Assembly (NCBI GenBank): GCA_012960535.1
Contig: DUBB01000036.1
Span: 1-64,000, forward strand
Direction: 5' to 3'
DNA length: 64,000 nucleotides
Origin: Gammaproteobacteria bacterium
GTDB lineage: Bacteria; Pseudomonadota; Gammaproteobacteria; Pseudomonadales; Azotimanducaceae
The notes under the pieces were generated by a model, which saw only the letters and a program-made list of their open reading frames with translations, searched no databases and was not told the DNA's origin. Positions 14,900 through 23,761 of the stretch are shown piece after piece; the first letter of the stretch is position 1; each line of letters opens with the position of its first letter. A program made the translations under genes and the position numbers.

Positions 14900-16846
14900 T
14901 CAAATACTACGCCCCAGTTCAGCACCCGCGTGAATGGCACTCATAATACTGTTTCGACCACGCACATCACCGATCATATGAGCAGCTGGGCCATTACCCT
15001 GCAGCGACTGCCATAATAATCGATTCGGCTCGTTATAGCCTACGAAAACAACGGTTTGTGCGGCAATACTGCGCCGGCGATCTGTAAACAGGACACCGAT
15101 GTCAACTTTATCGTCATCAATCTGTTGTAAGTAATGCCCCCCTATAAAATCAAAATTACCACCGTAAAGGCGCTCCCGTGCTGCCCCTGCGGTGACAAGT
15201 GGGTAAGGCAGACTCTCGCCAATCGCGTTATGTCTGGATACCAGCGTAACCGGCAATCCTTTCGCCAGCAGAACATCACACACTGATATTGCTTCAAAAG
15301 AGCCTGTATCGTCGAAAACAACCGCTGGGCCCCGCAACTGGGTAATCTCCCCAAACCCGAGCAGGTCCCAGGAAGAATAAACATGCGACTTGTCAAACCC
15401 CTGGATTGAGGATCCCGGCATTGCCAACTGCATGCCATCAGTTCTAGGCATTGTGCCTGTCGCCAGTATGACCTCGTCTGGCGCAATTTCTGCTATTAAT
15501 TGTTCATCCACATAGCTGTTTAGGTGGACATCAACGCCGAGGCTTTCTATCTCAGCGCTTAACCAGTGCGCGATGCCACCAATATCTGCTCTCCCTGGCG
15601 CTGAAGCTGCCATCAGAACCTGACCGCCCAGGGACTTCATTGCCTCATGTAACGCAACCTCATGGCCTCTAAGCGCAGCTGTTCGAGCAAATTCCAGACC
15701 TGCTGGGCCACCACCGACCACCAGTAGCTTTTTACCGAGCCGGACACGATCATTCGGCTCAAAGCTGAGCACCTGTTCCCTGGCCGCAGCAGGATTAACC
15801 ACACAGCGTATTCTGCCCTGGCTCATCAGTTGCCCTACGCAGCCCATATTAGAGCCGATACAGGGACGGATTTTATGTTCCTGCTGATTACGAGCCTTTT
15901 TAACCAGCTCAGGGTCTGCAATCAGCGCTCGGACCATGGATACCATGTCGGCTTCTCCGCGCTCGACAATCGCACTGGCGTGATCAAGGCTCATAATACG
16001 GCCAACCACCATCGCCGGTTTACTGATATTCGGGGTAATCACGTTGTTCGCCGCCATTTCCACACCCAGAGGATCATCTGCTGGCGCGATAAGCTTGTGA
16101 AAGCGCCAGTAGGCACCCATATGCAGGGAAACGTAATCCACAAGGGGGTCGATGGCGGCTGCAATCAGCGCATTATCCTCGGCAGCCAATCCCCCTGGCA
16201 CATAATCTTCGTTAGGAATTCTGACACCAACTACAATATCATCGCCCACCGCTTGCCTGACCGCTGCAATGACTTCAAGTAGAAATCGCATGCGGCCGGC
16301 TAGATCACCACCATATTCATCGCTGCGCCTGTTCAGGGCGGGGGAAAGAAACTCGTGAATCAGATAACCACTGGACGCATGGATATCCACACCATCTAAG
16401 CCACAGTCACGAACCCGCATTGCCGCCGTTGCAAATCCAGCAACAACATCATCGATCTGTGTTTTGGTCATCTCCAGCGGCACCACCCGACCCATGGGGT
16501 TAGGGATGGCGCTGGCAGACCAGGTTTCAGCAGTCGCCCCGCCTGCTGCCCCCTGATGATAAAGCTGAATGAACAACTTCATGTCGAATGGCCTCATCCT
16601 GTCGGCAATTTCACTTAAAAAGGGTTTGCAACTATCTGAATACAACTCAATTCCGCTCGGCGCACTGGCGTGAATGCCGGTCGCCTGGAGCGTAGACATA
16701 GCGACACCCCCCCGGGCTCTAGCCTCGTGGTAAGCAATAAGATTCTCGCCGGTCAAGCCGGTGCCATGAGGCGAACGGACGATACGGTTCTTGAGGACAC
16801 ATTGACCCACTTTCAGGGGCTGAAACAGGTTCTCATAATTCGCCAT
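14900..16846 (-). CDS. NADH:flavin oxidoreductase / 2,4-dienoyl-CoA reductase-like enzyme (OYE + FAD domains)
   Basis: 648 aa; AGGA precedes the ATG. The N-terminal half is an OYE-type FMN barrel (FQPLKVGQCVLKNRIVRSPH; GLDGVDIHASSGYLIHEFLSP). A C-terminal FAD/NAD domain starts at LLVVGGGPAGLEFA. Between them lies the iron-sulfur loop, RPCIGSNMGCVGQLM...RCVVNP. Family members such as FadH and trimethylamine dehydrogenase bind a 4Fe-4S cluster there with Cys-x2-Cys-x(2-3)-Cys; here the second position is Ser (TCT codon). Some subfamilies also vary at this position. It probably reduces enoyl or dienoyl substrates or demethylates amines. Confidence 0.87.
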   Translation of the reverse strand: MANYENLFQPLKVGQCVLKNRIVRSPHGTGLTGENLIAYHEARARGGVAMSTLQATGIHASAPSGIELYSDSCKPFLSEIADRMRPFDMKLFIQLYHQGAAGGATAETWSASAIPNPMGRVVPLEMTKTQIDDVVAGFATAAMRVRDCGLDGVDIHASSGYLIHEFLSPALNRRSDEYGGDLAGRMRFLLEVIAAVRQAVGDDIVVGVRIPNEDYVPGGLAAEDNALIAAAIDPLVDYVSLHMGAYWRFHKLIAPADDPLGVEMAANNVITPNISKPAMVVGRIMSLDHASAIVERGEADMVSMVRALIADPELVKKARNQQEHKIRPCIGSNMGCVGQLMSQGRIRCVVNPAAAREQVLSFEPNDRVRLGKKLLVVGGGPAGLEFARTAALRGHEVALHEAMKSLGGQVLMAASAPGRADIGGIAHWLSAEIESLGVDVHLNSYVDEQLIAEIAPDEVILATGTMPRTDGMQLAMPGSSIQGFDKSHVYSSWDLLGFGEITQLRGPAVVFDDTGSFEAISVCDVLLAKGLPVTLVSRHNAIGESLPYPLVTAGAARERLYGGNFDFIGGHYLQQIDDDKVDIGVLFTDRRRSIAAQTVVFVGYNEPNRLLWQSLQGNGPAAHMIGDVRGRNSIMSAIHAGAELGRSI

Positions 16847-16939
16847 CGATTTTTCCTAGCCTAGCCTTACCTGTTTATAACACGTTCCATTTCCAGAGTA
16901 ATTTTGTTTTGATAGTCTTACCAAGCTCAAGGATGAAAC

Positions 16940-17758
16940 ATGGATATCAAAGGGAAGGTCGCAATTATTACCGGCGCTGCGTCAGGAATTGGCCAGGCAA
17001 CTGCTTACGCGCTGGCAGATGCCGGTGTAAAAGCCATCGGCATGGCCGATATCGATGGCGACGGATTGTTTGTAACCGCTACAGGGGTACAGCAACGCGG
17101 CGCAGAATCATTTACGGACATTATCGATGTCAGCAGCAGTAAACAGCAAAGCGACTTCTTCGAAGCGGTCGAAACGCGTTTTGGCAGCATCAGCATCGTC
17201 CACAACAATGCTGGTACAATCTGTGGCGAACCTATCTGGCCAGAAACACCTCTGGACAGAATCGAAGCCGTCATCAAGGTTAACCTGCTGGGACTCACGA
17301 TTGGCAACAGACTAGCAATTGATGCTCTTAACAGAAACGCCGGCGGGGTCATCATCAATACAGCCTCTACCGCGGCCCTGGGTCCTATGCCTGCAGACCC
17401 CATCTATTCCTCGACAAAATCGGCAGTTGTAAACCTGACCCAGGCTTCCGCCCAACTGGCAGCAAGCCACAACATTCGAGTCAATGCAATCTTACCGGGT
17501 ATGGTTGATACGGCCTTTATTAACCGTACCGGTGATGGCAGTGCACCGGCTGCATGGCTGGATTCGGTGCTGGCAAATACCGTTTTGTTAACAGCTGAGC
17601 AGGTTGCTGATGCCGTTCTGACAATCATTGCGGATGACCAGCGATCGGGTGAATGCCTGGTCATAAACAACCCCAAAAGCAGCCTCGGTGCTCCCCTGGT
17701 CCACCGCCTGCGGAACCCAGCAGCATATTACCAGCACATAGTCGACAGCCTGAAATAA
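16940..17758 (+). CDS. Short-chain dehydrogenase/reductase (SDR)
   Basis: 272 aa; AAGGA lies 6 bases before the ATG. Classical SDR: nucleotide-binding TGAASGIG, HNNAGT, catalytic Ser in NTASTAALG and YSSTK (Tyr-x3-Lys). DIDG after the second strand suggests NAD preference because of the acidic residue (inference). Substrate unknown; the setting of acyl-CoA and hydroxylation enzymes suits alcohol or 3-hydroxyacyl oxidation. It is divergent from the OYE gene, separated by 93 bases that must hold both promoters. Confidence 0.88.
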   Translation: MDIKGKVAIITGAASGIGQATAYALADAGVKAIGMADIDGDGLFVTATGVQQRGAESFTDIIDVSSSKQQSDFFEAVETRFGSISIVHNNAGTICGEPIWPETPLDRIEAVIKVNLLGLTIGNRLAIDALNRNAGGVIINTASTAALGPMPADPIYSSTKSAVVNLTQASAQLAASHNIRVNAILPGMVDTAFINRTGDGSAPAAWLDSVLANTVLLTAEQVADAVLTIIADDQRSGECLVINNPKSSLGAPLVHRLRNPAAYYQHIVDSLK

Positions 17759-18102
17759 GCTACTGCCCTGTCAGTGAGCCGGAGGCTCGCCGGACAACAT
17801 CAGGACATTGAAGGTTCTATGCTGTCACAGAGGCTACTGACGTGGATACGAGGAATGCTCCGGATCGCTACCTGATCTCTCACCACTTGTGAATTGAGTG
17901 CCTTAACAGAAATTCTGAATTGCAAGTGCAACAGACTAAATTCTGGCCTTGGAATAGAACTATATCTAGATATTTAATTGTTTTAAATCAATAAATTATT
18001 GATACATTTGAAAACAAAAAATGCGAACAAATATAATCCGGCCGCGCGGTGAAAAATCAGATAAAGCGCTTGCGGGATTCTCTCCCGCTTCATGATAGCC
18101 GT
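17759..18102. other. Convergent intergenic region, AT-rich, with hairpins
   Basis: 344 bases between convergent genes. A GAGCC-GGA-GGCTC hairpin sits at 17776-17788, an A+T-rich stretch at about 17935-18040, and a 6-bp stem GCGGGA/TCCCGC with a 5-base loop at 18072-18088. The last may terminate the enoyl-CoA hydratase transcript but lacks a run of U directly after it. No ORF with coding character is seen. Confidence 0.4.
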
Positions 18103-18900
18103 TCAGTCACCCGTGAATTCGGGTTTGCGTTTTTCCAGGAAAGAGGCCCGCTGCTCCTTCTGATCCTCGGGCGACTTACGCGCGAAAGACAAGCCAAAGA
18201 TCTCATTTCTTAAGGCATGCTCAAATTCAAGGTCCTGGTTGAGCTGCAGAACCCTTTTGGCCGAACGAATGGCCATAGGCGGCAGACTGACCATCTGTTT
18301 CGCCAGATCCTGTGCGCAGTCCAACAATTGTTCACTACTAACCAGGCGATCCAATAAGGCCAGCCGATAGGCTTCGTCAGCATCAACGTCCCGACTGGTA
18401 AATACCAGGTCTGCTGCTCGACTGTAGCCAACAATACGCGGTAGGAAAAAAGACATACCACTATCCGGGGACAGTCCCCGTTCAGCAAAAACCGTCTTAA
18501 AGCGTGATGTCTCACAGCCAACCCTCAGATCGCAGGCCAGGGCTAGACTCATGCCCGCACCAGCAGCGACACCATTTACCGCAGCGACAGTGGGAATACC
18601 TATTTTATAGATATCAGTGGCGAGACGGCCAACCCAACCTATATCATCCAAGCGTTCATTCTGACTTAATTGGTCTGGCTTGCCAGCCGAGGCCGGCGTG
18701 AGATCTGCTCCTGAGCAAAAGCCTCGACCTTCACCGGTAAATATGGCAGCTCGAATGTCATCATTAATTTGAATTGCCGAACAGACTTCGTGCAGCTCTT
18801 CCCTTAAAACATCATTTAATGCATTGAGCTTCTCCGGACGCTGTAGTGTCACTCTTGCCACATGGTCGTTAGCCTTATATTCCAGCGTTTCATAAGACAT
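18103..18900 (-). CDS. Enoyl-CoA hydratase/isomerase family protein
   Basis: 265 aa; GGAG lies 7 bases before the ATG. Crotonase fold: GEGRGFCSGADL forms the first oxyanion loop, AAVNGVAAGAGMSLALACDL the second, and FAERGLSPDSGMSFFLPRIVG carries the usual catalytic-loop region. Asp/Ser instead of a clear second Glu suggests either a hydratase with altered acid-base residues or an isomerase. Beta-oxidation or side-chain degradation is the likely pathway. The hydrolase gene upstream is on the same strand 96 bases away and may be co-transcribed. Confidence 0.87.
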   Translation of the reverse strand: MSYETLEYKANDHVARVTLQRPEKLNALNDVLREELHEVCSAIQINDDIRAAIFTGEGRGFCSGADLTPASAGKPDQLSQNERLDDIGWVGRLATDIYKIGIPTVAAVNGVAAGAGMSLALACDLRVGCETSRFKTVFAERGLSPDSGMSFFLPRIVGYSRAADLVFTSRDVDADEAYRLALLDRLVSSEQLLDCAQDLAKQMVSLPPMAIRSAKRVLQLNQDLEFEHALRNEIFGLSFARKSPEDQKEQRASFLEKRKPEFTGD

Positions 18901-18996
18901 CTTTTATCTCCGTTTATTAACACATGATCAAAGGGTCATGCCTTAGCCAGCCAGCCTTACTCAGACTCCATCGAGTCGCCTCTAAAAACTGCCCAA

Positions 18997-19728
18997 TCAA
19001 GCCTGGGTAGCTGCATATTTCCTTAATTTCTCATCCAGATAGGCAATGGACGCTACCATTTCAAATCTGGGCACGGCCGCATGAGGCCCTGGATTGGCAT
19101 GCAGGGTCTTGACCTTTGATCCCAGCAGGTTAAACAAGGAAAAACAAGCATCCCTGGGTACAATCTCATCATCCCACTGGACCAGAAAACGGACTGGACA
19201 GGTAACCTTAGGGGCCAGACGGACAAGGTCTTGCTGATTAGGGCCCCAGTCCCCCATCAGGCCAAACAGAGCCAGTCTGATCCGTTTATCAGTAGCCGTA
19301 ACCGGTAACCCCATCATGGTTCCCATTGAAAGGCCCCACCATGCAGTTGCCCTGGCTCCCATCTTTGCTTCAACAAAGTCCAGGCAACCCATCCAATCCT
19401 TTATCACTGTTTCAGTGCCACCACCACCATGCCACAGACTGGCAAATTCGTTAACGCTCTGGCTACCGTCGCCCTGCACACGTTCCCCATGGCCCGGACC
19501 ATCAATTGACATTGCCGCTATGCCACGCTGAGCCAGAAGTTCCACCATAGCTAACAGATAATCGACTTTTTTGTGAGTACCCCCACCATGGCCCAGAAGG
19601 ACCAGAAAATCGGCGTTACCCTGCTTAGGTTGCCAGTAAACCCCTGGCACCGAATGGCCATCAACATTAACTGTAAAACCGCGCTCCAGCGCGTGTTCAA
19701 TCTCACCGTCTTTATCATTCCAGGCCAT
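18997..19728 (-). CDS. Alpha/beta hydrolase
   Basis: 243 aa; AGAGGGGG lies upstream of the ATG. LLGHGGGTHKKVDY is the oxyanion region, GLSMGTMMG the nucleophile elbow, VQWDDEIVPRDACF carries the acid and NPGPHAAVPRFE the candidate His. There is no signal peptide, so it is cytosolic. The family is close to dienelactone hydrolase/serine aminopeptidase-like proteins. It lies upstream of the enoyl-CoA hydratase gene, so a thioesterase or ester-cleaving role in the same pathway is possible but unproven. Confidence 0.78.
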   Translation of the reverse strand: MAWNDKDGEIEHALERGFTVNVDGHSVPGVYWQPKQGNADFLVLLGHGGGTHKKVDYLLAMVELLAQRGIAAMSIDGPGHGERVQGDGSQSVNEFASLWHGGGGTETVIKDWMGCLDFVEAKMGARATAWWGLSMGTMMGLPVTATDKRIRLALFGLMGDWGPNQQDLVRLAPKVTCPVRFLVQWDDEIVPRDACFSLFNLLGSKVKTLHANPGPHAAVPRFEMVASIAYLDEKLRKYAATQA

Positions 19729-20005
19729 GCTGCCCCCTCTTGCGTTGACTAAAAAAAGCCTTCTGGCTTATTCATAAAACCCAAAGCTAACATAGAAATC
19801 CTTTTCCAGTACAACCACCTGGCAGGTAAATAAATCGTGGCTAGCCTAACGGACAACTGAAAGGACACTCGCAACGAATCGGCTGGTTACCAGAATAGAG
19901 GATTCGATGTAGTATTATGCCAAGCGATAGGTAAGTGGTACCCAGTACGCGAGACTGCCTGTCGCTCCAGCTTGTATCATCCAGCTCATAGAAAGGAGAC
20001 CATAA

Positions 20006-20971
20006 GTGACTGAATTTATCCGCACACCAGCGCAGAACTTTGAAACTCTCGCTGACTACCCCTTTGCAGAAAACTTTCACCAGTGGCAAGACCTGAAAAT
20101 GCATTTTATCGACGAAGGTCCCAAGGATGGCCCGGTTATGCTTCTGCTACACGGCATGCCCACCTGGAGTTACCTGTATCGGGACATGATTCCCCTCCTG
20201 GTAGATGCCGGTTATCGTTGCATAGCTCCCGATCACATGGGTTTCGGGAAATCCGATAAGCCCACGGATATACATTGGTACACTATCGCTCGGCATACCG
20301 AGATTCTTACATCGCTGCTGACCCAGCTGGACCTGCGGCAGATAACCCTGGTGTGCCAGGACTGGGGAGGCCCTACCGGGCTTGCGCAGGCTGCGATGAT
20401 GCCGGAGAGATTTACCAGGCTGGTTATCATGAACACCTGGTTGCATCATGAAGCGTACCAATATTCTGATGCCATACAAAGTTGGGTAAGAAACTGGCAG
20501 GACGGAGGCTTGTTTGCACGACAACAGCCCGACGTTGGATTACTCATGATCCTATCTGCAGGTCTTGCTGACCGGGATGTCATCATCCCGGCGTTGGTTA
20601 ATGGCACTTTGCCGTCGCTAAGTACGCAAGCACAGACCATGCATGATGCCTTCCTGGCGCCTTTCCTGGGATTGCCTGATCAGGCCTACAATGGTTTAAG
20701 GCGATTCCCGCTTTCAATTCCCATCAATAGCCCTGACAATGGTAATGCGACTGCCCAGTCCCACCACTACAAGACCCTGCTCAATTGTAAACAACCCGTT
20801 CACTTTATATGGGGTTGTACTGATGATGTCTTTAATGAGCCGTGGGGCAGAAAATGGGCAGGCCAGATGCAGGCCAGCTTCGATCCCATTCCAGCAGCAG
20901 GTCACTTCCTGCAGAATACGCATGGAACCCAGGTGGCCGAACTTATCCTGAGCAGGGCCAAAGCGGGTTAA
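20006..20971 (+). CDS. Haloalkane dehalogenase-like alpha/beta hydrolase (HLD-I type)
   Basis: 321 aa from a GTG start with AAGGAG 8 bases upstream. Similarity to DhlA runs the whole length: N-terminal IRTPAQNFETLADYPF, HGMPTWSYLYRDMIPLL, APDHMGFGKSDKP, and the nucleophile Asp followed by Trp in LVCQDWGGPTGL. The acid matches GCTDDVF and the base His AGHFLQ. An Asp nucleophile distinguishes dehalogenases and epoxide hydrolases from esterases, and the following Trp is a halide-binding residue. The residue after HG is Met rather than the usual Glu or Asn, so activity may differ. Confidence 0.83.
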   Translation: MTEFIRTPAQNFETLADYPFAENFHQWQDLKMHFIDEGPKDGPVMLLLHGMPTWSYLYRDMIPLLVDAGYRCIAPDHMGFGKSDKPTDIHWYTIARHTEILTSLLTQLDLRQITLVCQDWGGPTGLAQAAMMPERFTRLVIMNTWLHHEAYQYSDAIQSWVRNWQDGGLFARQQPDVGLLMILSAGLADRDVIIPALVNGTLPSLSTQAQTMHDAFLAPFLGLPDQAYNGLRRFPLSIPINSPDNGNATAQSHHYKTLLNCKQPVHFIWGCTDDVFNEPWGRKWAGQMQASFDPIPAAGHFLQNTHGTQVAELILSRAKAG

Positions 20972-21096
20972 CCTGAAGCAGCAGGCAGAAACAGCCAGCC
21001 CGCGGCAGATCATCACCAGCCATGACCTACGGCAATAGACATGCCCTCTATCCCTGTATAGACTTGCCGTCCGGTCCCACAAGTTAATGATCGCCC

Positions 21097-22944
21097 ATGT
21101 TGGATTTGACAGCGGAACAGAAAAAAAAACGCAGGTCGCTAAAACCGTTAGCAGCACTTGTTCCTTTCGTCTTACCCTACAAAGGAACATTGGTGCTGGC
21201 CCTGATCGCGTTGTTAATCAGCTCTGCTGCGGTACTGGCCATGCCGTTAGCCGTCAGGGAAGTCATAGATAACGGCTTCTCGACAGATGATGCAACAAGA
21301 ATTGATAGTTACTTTCTGGTGTTAATGGCGTTTACGCTTCTTATAGGTTTTTTTGGTGCAGCCAGGGCATATTTCGTCAATTGGTTAGGTGAACGCGTCG
21401 TCGCCGATCTGCGAGACCGCGTATTTCGACACGTGGTTGCAATGGACCCCACTTTCTTTGAAACCACAAAAATCGGCGAAGTGCTCTCCCGGCTTACCGC
21501 CGATACCACGCTGATTCAATCTATTTCCGGGGCAGGTTTATCCATTGTCCTGAGATCATCCATCCAGTTTATCGGTGCTCTGGCCCTTCTGGCTTATACA
21601 AACCTTAAACTTACCGCCATCCTGGTTATCCTGCTGCCTCTTGTGATTACGCCTATCCTGATGATCGGGCAGTGGGTCAGGCGCTTATCCCGATCATCAC
21701 AGGACCGGGTAGCAGACGCCAGCGGTTACGCTGCCGAGATTCTCAATGCAGTTGAAACTGTACAGGAATTCACAGCCGAAGAACGGGAAAGCCAGCGCTT
21801 TGGAAAAGCTATTGAGACCAGCTTTGATACGGCTGTTCTGCGGATACGGGTTCGTGCCTTGATGACAATGGTAGCAACCACGGTATTATTCGGCACCTTC
21901 ATATTTGTCATATGGATGGGCGCAACGGAGGTCCTCAGTGGCAGCTTATCAGGGGGCGAGCTTGGGCAGTTCGTTATCTATGCAATTCTTGTTGGTGCAT
22001 CCGGTGCTGCCCTGAGTGAATTCTGGGGAGAACTGCAAAGAGCAGCCGGCGCCATGGAAAGAATAGTCGAGTTACTCCAGATGCAGCCAGCAATCCGACC
22101 CCCAGCTCAACCGTTAATCATCCCACCAGCACAAAGCAGGCAGATCCATTTTGACGACGTTACTTTCAGCTACCCATCCAGGCCCGGCAAAGCTGTCATC
22201 AAGCAGTTCTGCCTGAACATAAACCCAGGTGAACACATCGCGCTGGTCGGTGCCTCGGGTGCAGGTAAAAGCACGGTGTTTCATCTATTGCTGCGCTTTT
22301 ACGATCCGAGTCGCGGCAAGATTCTAATAGACGATATCGACATTACCAGGGCAGATCCCAGGGACGTACGCCGTCTGATCGGCATCGTTTCCCAGGAAAC
22401 AACCCTCTTCGGGTTGAGTGCAGCTGAAAATATTCGCTTTGGTCGACCTGACGCAACCCCTGATGAGATTATTAAAGCTGCGCAAGCTGCCCATGCCCAC
22501 ACCTTCATCAGTCAACTGACCGATGGCTACGATACCCATCTGGGTGAAAAAGGCACGCGCTTGTCCGGTGGCCAGAAACAGCGAATTGCCATCGCCCGAG
22601 CGGTACTTAAAGACCCACCTATTCTACTTCTTGACGAAGCAACCAGCTCTCTGGATGCTGATAGCGAACGACTGGTTCAAAAGGCCCTGGAACGGCTTCA
22701 GCAAGACCGAACCACAATGGTTATCGCCCACCGACTATCCACCATCGTCAAAGCGGATCGAATCGTGCTTTTGGAGGACGGTAGAATAATTGATATCGGC
22801 CACCATCAGGAACTGCTTGAACGTGAACCCCGCTATGCCCGCATGGTGCAGTTGCAATTTGCATCAAGCAGCCAGCAAGGCTCTGATTCGCCGTTATCCG
22901 GAGTTCACAACAGGCCTGCCAAATCGGTCGTTCCAAGTTCGTAA
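21097..22944 (+). CDS. ABC transporter, fused permease/ATPase (MsbA/LmrA-type exporter)
   Basis: 615 aa half-transporter that should work as a dimer in the inner membrane. Six TM helices span about residues 25-310, beginning LVPFVLPYKGTLVLALIALL. The ATPase domain has Walker A GASGAGKST, the Q-loop near GIVSQETTLFG, signature LSGGQKQRIAIARA, Walker B ILLLDEATSSLD and H-loop VIAHRLST. Substrates of this group are lipids, drugs or peptides. The ribosome site is weak. It lies 125 bases after the dehalogenase-like gene on the same strand. Confidence in the family is high; the substrate is unknown. Confidence 0.92.
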   Translation: MLDLTAEQKKKRRSLKPLAALVPFVLPYKGTLVLALIALLISSAAVLAMPLAVREVIDNGFSTDDATRIDSYFLVLMAFTLLIGFFGAARAYFVNWLGERVVADLRDRVFRHVVAMDPTFFETTKIGEVLSRLTADTTLIQSISGAGLSIVLRSSIQFIGALALLAYTNLKLTAILVILLPLVITPILMIGQWVRRLSRSSQDRVADASGYAAEILNAVETVQEFTAEERESQRFGKAIETSFDTAVLRIRVRALMTMVATTVLFGTFIFVIWMGATEVLSGSLSGGELGQFVIYAILVGASGAALSEFWGELQRAAGAMERIVELLQMQPAIRPPAQPLIIPPAQSRQIHFDDVTFSYPSRPGKAVIKQFCLNINPGEHIALVGASGAGKSTVFHLLLRFYDPSRGKILIDDIDITRADPRDVRRLIGIVSQETTLFGLSAAENIRFGRPDATPDEIIKAAQAAHAHTFISQLTDGYDTHLGEKGTRLSGGQKQRIAIARAVLKDPPILLLDEATSSLDADSERLVQKALERLQQDRTTMVIAHRLSTIVKADRIVLLEDGRIIDIGHHQELLEREPRYARMVQLQFASSSQQGSDSPLSGVHNRPAKSVVPSS

Positions 22945-22986
22945 TCAAGGCCCTGCGGGCAACCTCCCCGACCCGCTATCGATCTG

Positions 22987-23748
22987 TCATGAACTGACCT
23001 GGGTCCATAACCCTCGCTTGATCAAAACCTGCTTCAGTCTTGATGGGTAGTCGGTCATGATACCGTCCACGCCAACATCCAGCAGGTGATTCATCTGATC
23101 AACAGAATTGATGGTCCAAACGTGCGTCTGTATACCTCTGGCCTTCATGGCTCGCACAAATCTGAAATCCACTATGGGGATTTGCTTATGCCGAACCGGT
23201 ACCTGGGCACAGCCTGCTGCTAATGAACCTGCTGGCAGGTAGAAACTTGCCAGGCGGGCCCGAAGCACTTCCCTGGGACCCATGGAGGTGCACACCCGGG
23301 GGAATTCCTGCCTGAATGCCGACAACCTGGCATCACTGAATGAGCCAACACAGATTCGATCCTGGCATCCTGATTTCCGCACCAGTTTTATAAACGGTAA
23401 CAGGCTGTTGTCGGCCTTCAGATCAATGTTAAACCGGGTACTGGGGAAAGCGGAAAACAGCTCTTCGAGCCGAGGGATAGGCTCTGACCCTGCCACACGG
23501 GCCTGCCTGATGCTGGCATAGGGCTGCTGCGCGATCATACCCGTCCTGTCGGTAACACGGTCCAATTGATGGTCATGAAAAGCCAGAAGAACATCGTCAT
23601 CGCTGCAGTGAACATCAGTTTCCAGATAGTCGAAGCCCTTTGAGACAGCCCCAGCAAAAGCTGGCATGGTATTCTCTGGGCCAGATTCATGATCACCGCG
23701 ATGGGCAAATGCTAAAATGCCATCATGGTCCAGAAAAGCGTAACCCAT
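22987..23748 (-). CDS. Glycerophosphodiester phosphodiesterase
   Basis: 253 aa. GDPD TIM-barrel signatures: FAHRGDHESGPENTMPAF (catalytic His and Glu), DYLETDVHCSDDDVLLAFHDHQLDR (metal Glu/Asp and second His) and a C-terminal GIMTDYPSRL. It releases glycerol-3-phosphate from phospholipid head groups. No signal peptide is seen, so it is cytosolic. It lies 13 bases downstream of the zinc alcohol dehydrogenase gene on the same strand and is probably co-transcribed with it. Confidence 0.92.
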   Translation of the reverse strand: MGYAFLDHDGILAFAHRGDHESGPENTMPAFAGAVSKGFDYLETDVHCSDDDVLLAFHDHQLDRVTDRTGMIAQQPYASIRQARVAGSEPIPRLEELFSAFPSTRFNIDLKADNSLLPFIKLVRKSGCQDRICVGSFSDARLSAFRQEFPRVCTSMGPREVLRARLASFYLPAGSLAAGCAQVPVRHKQIPIVDFRFVRAMKARGIQTHVWTINSVDQMNHLLDVGVDGIMTDYPSRLKQVLIKRGLWTQVSS

Positions 23749-23761
23749 AACCTAATTCAGC

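Noticed and set aside
17759..18102. Hidden small gene or RNA in the AT-rich convergent spacer
   Set aside because: Only short hairpins are visible; no frame with coding character and no recognisable RNA fold.
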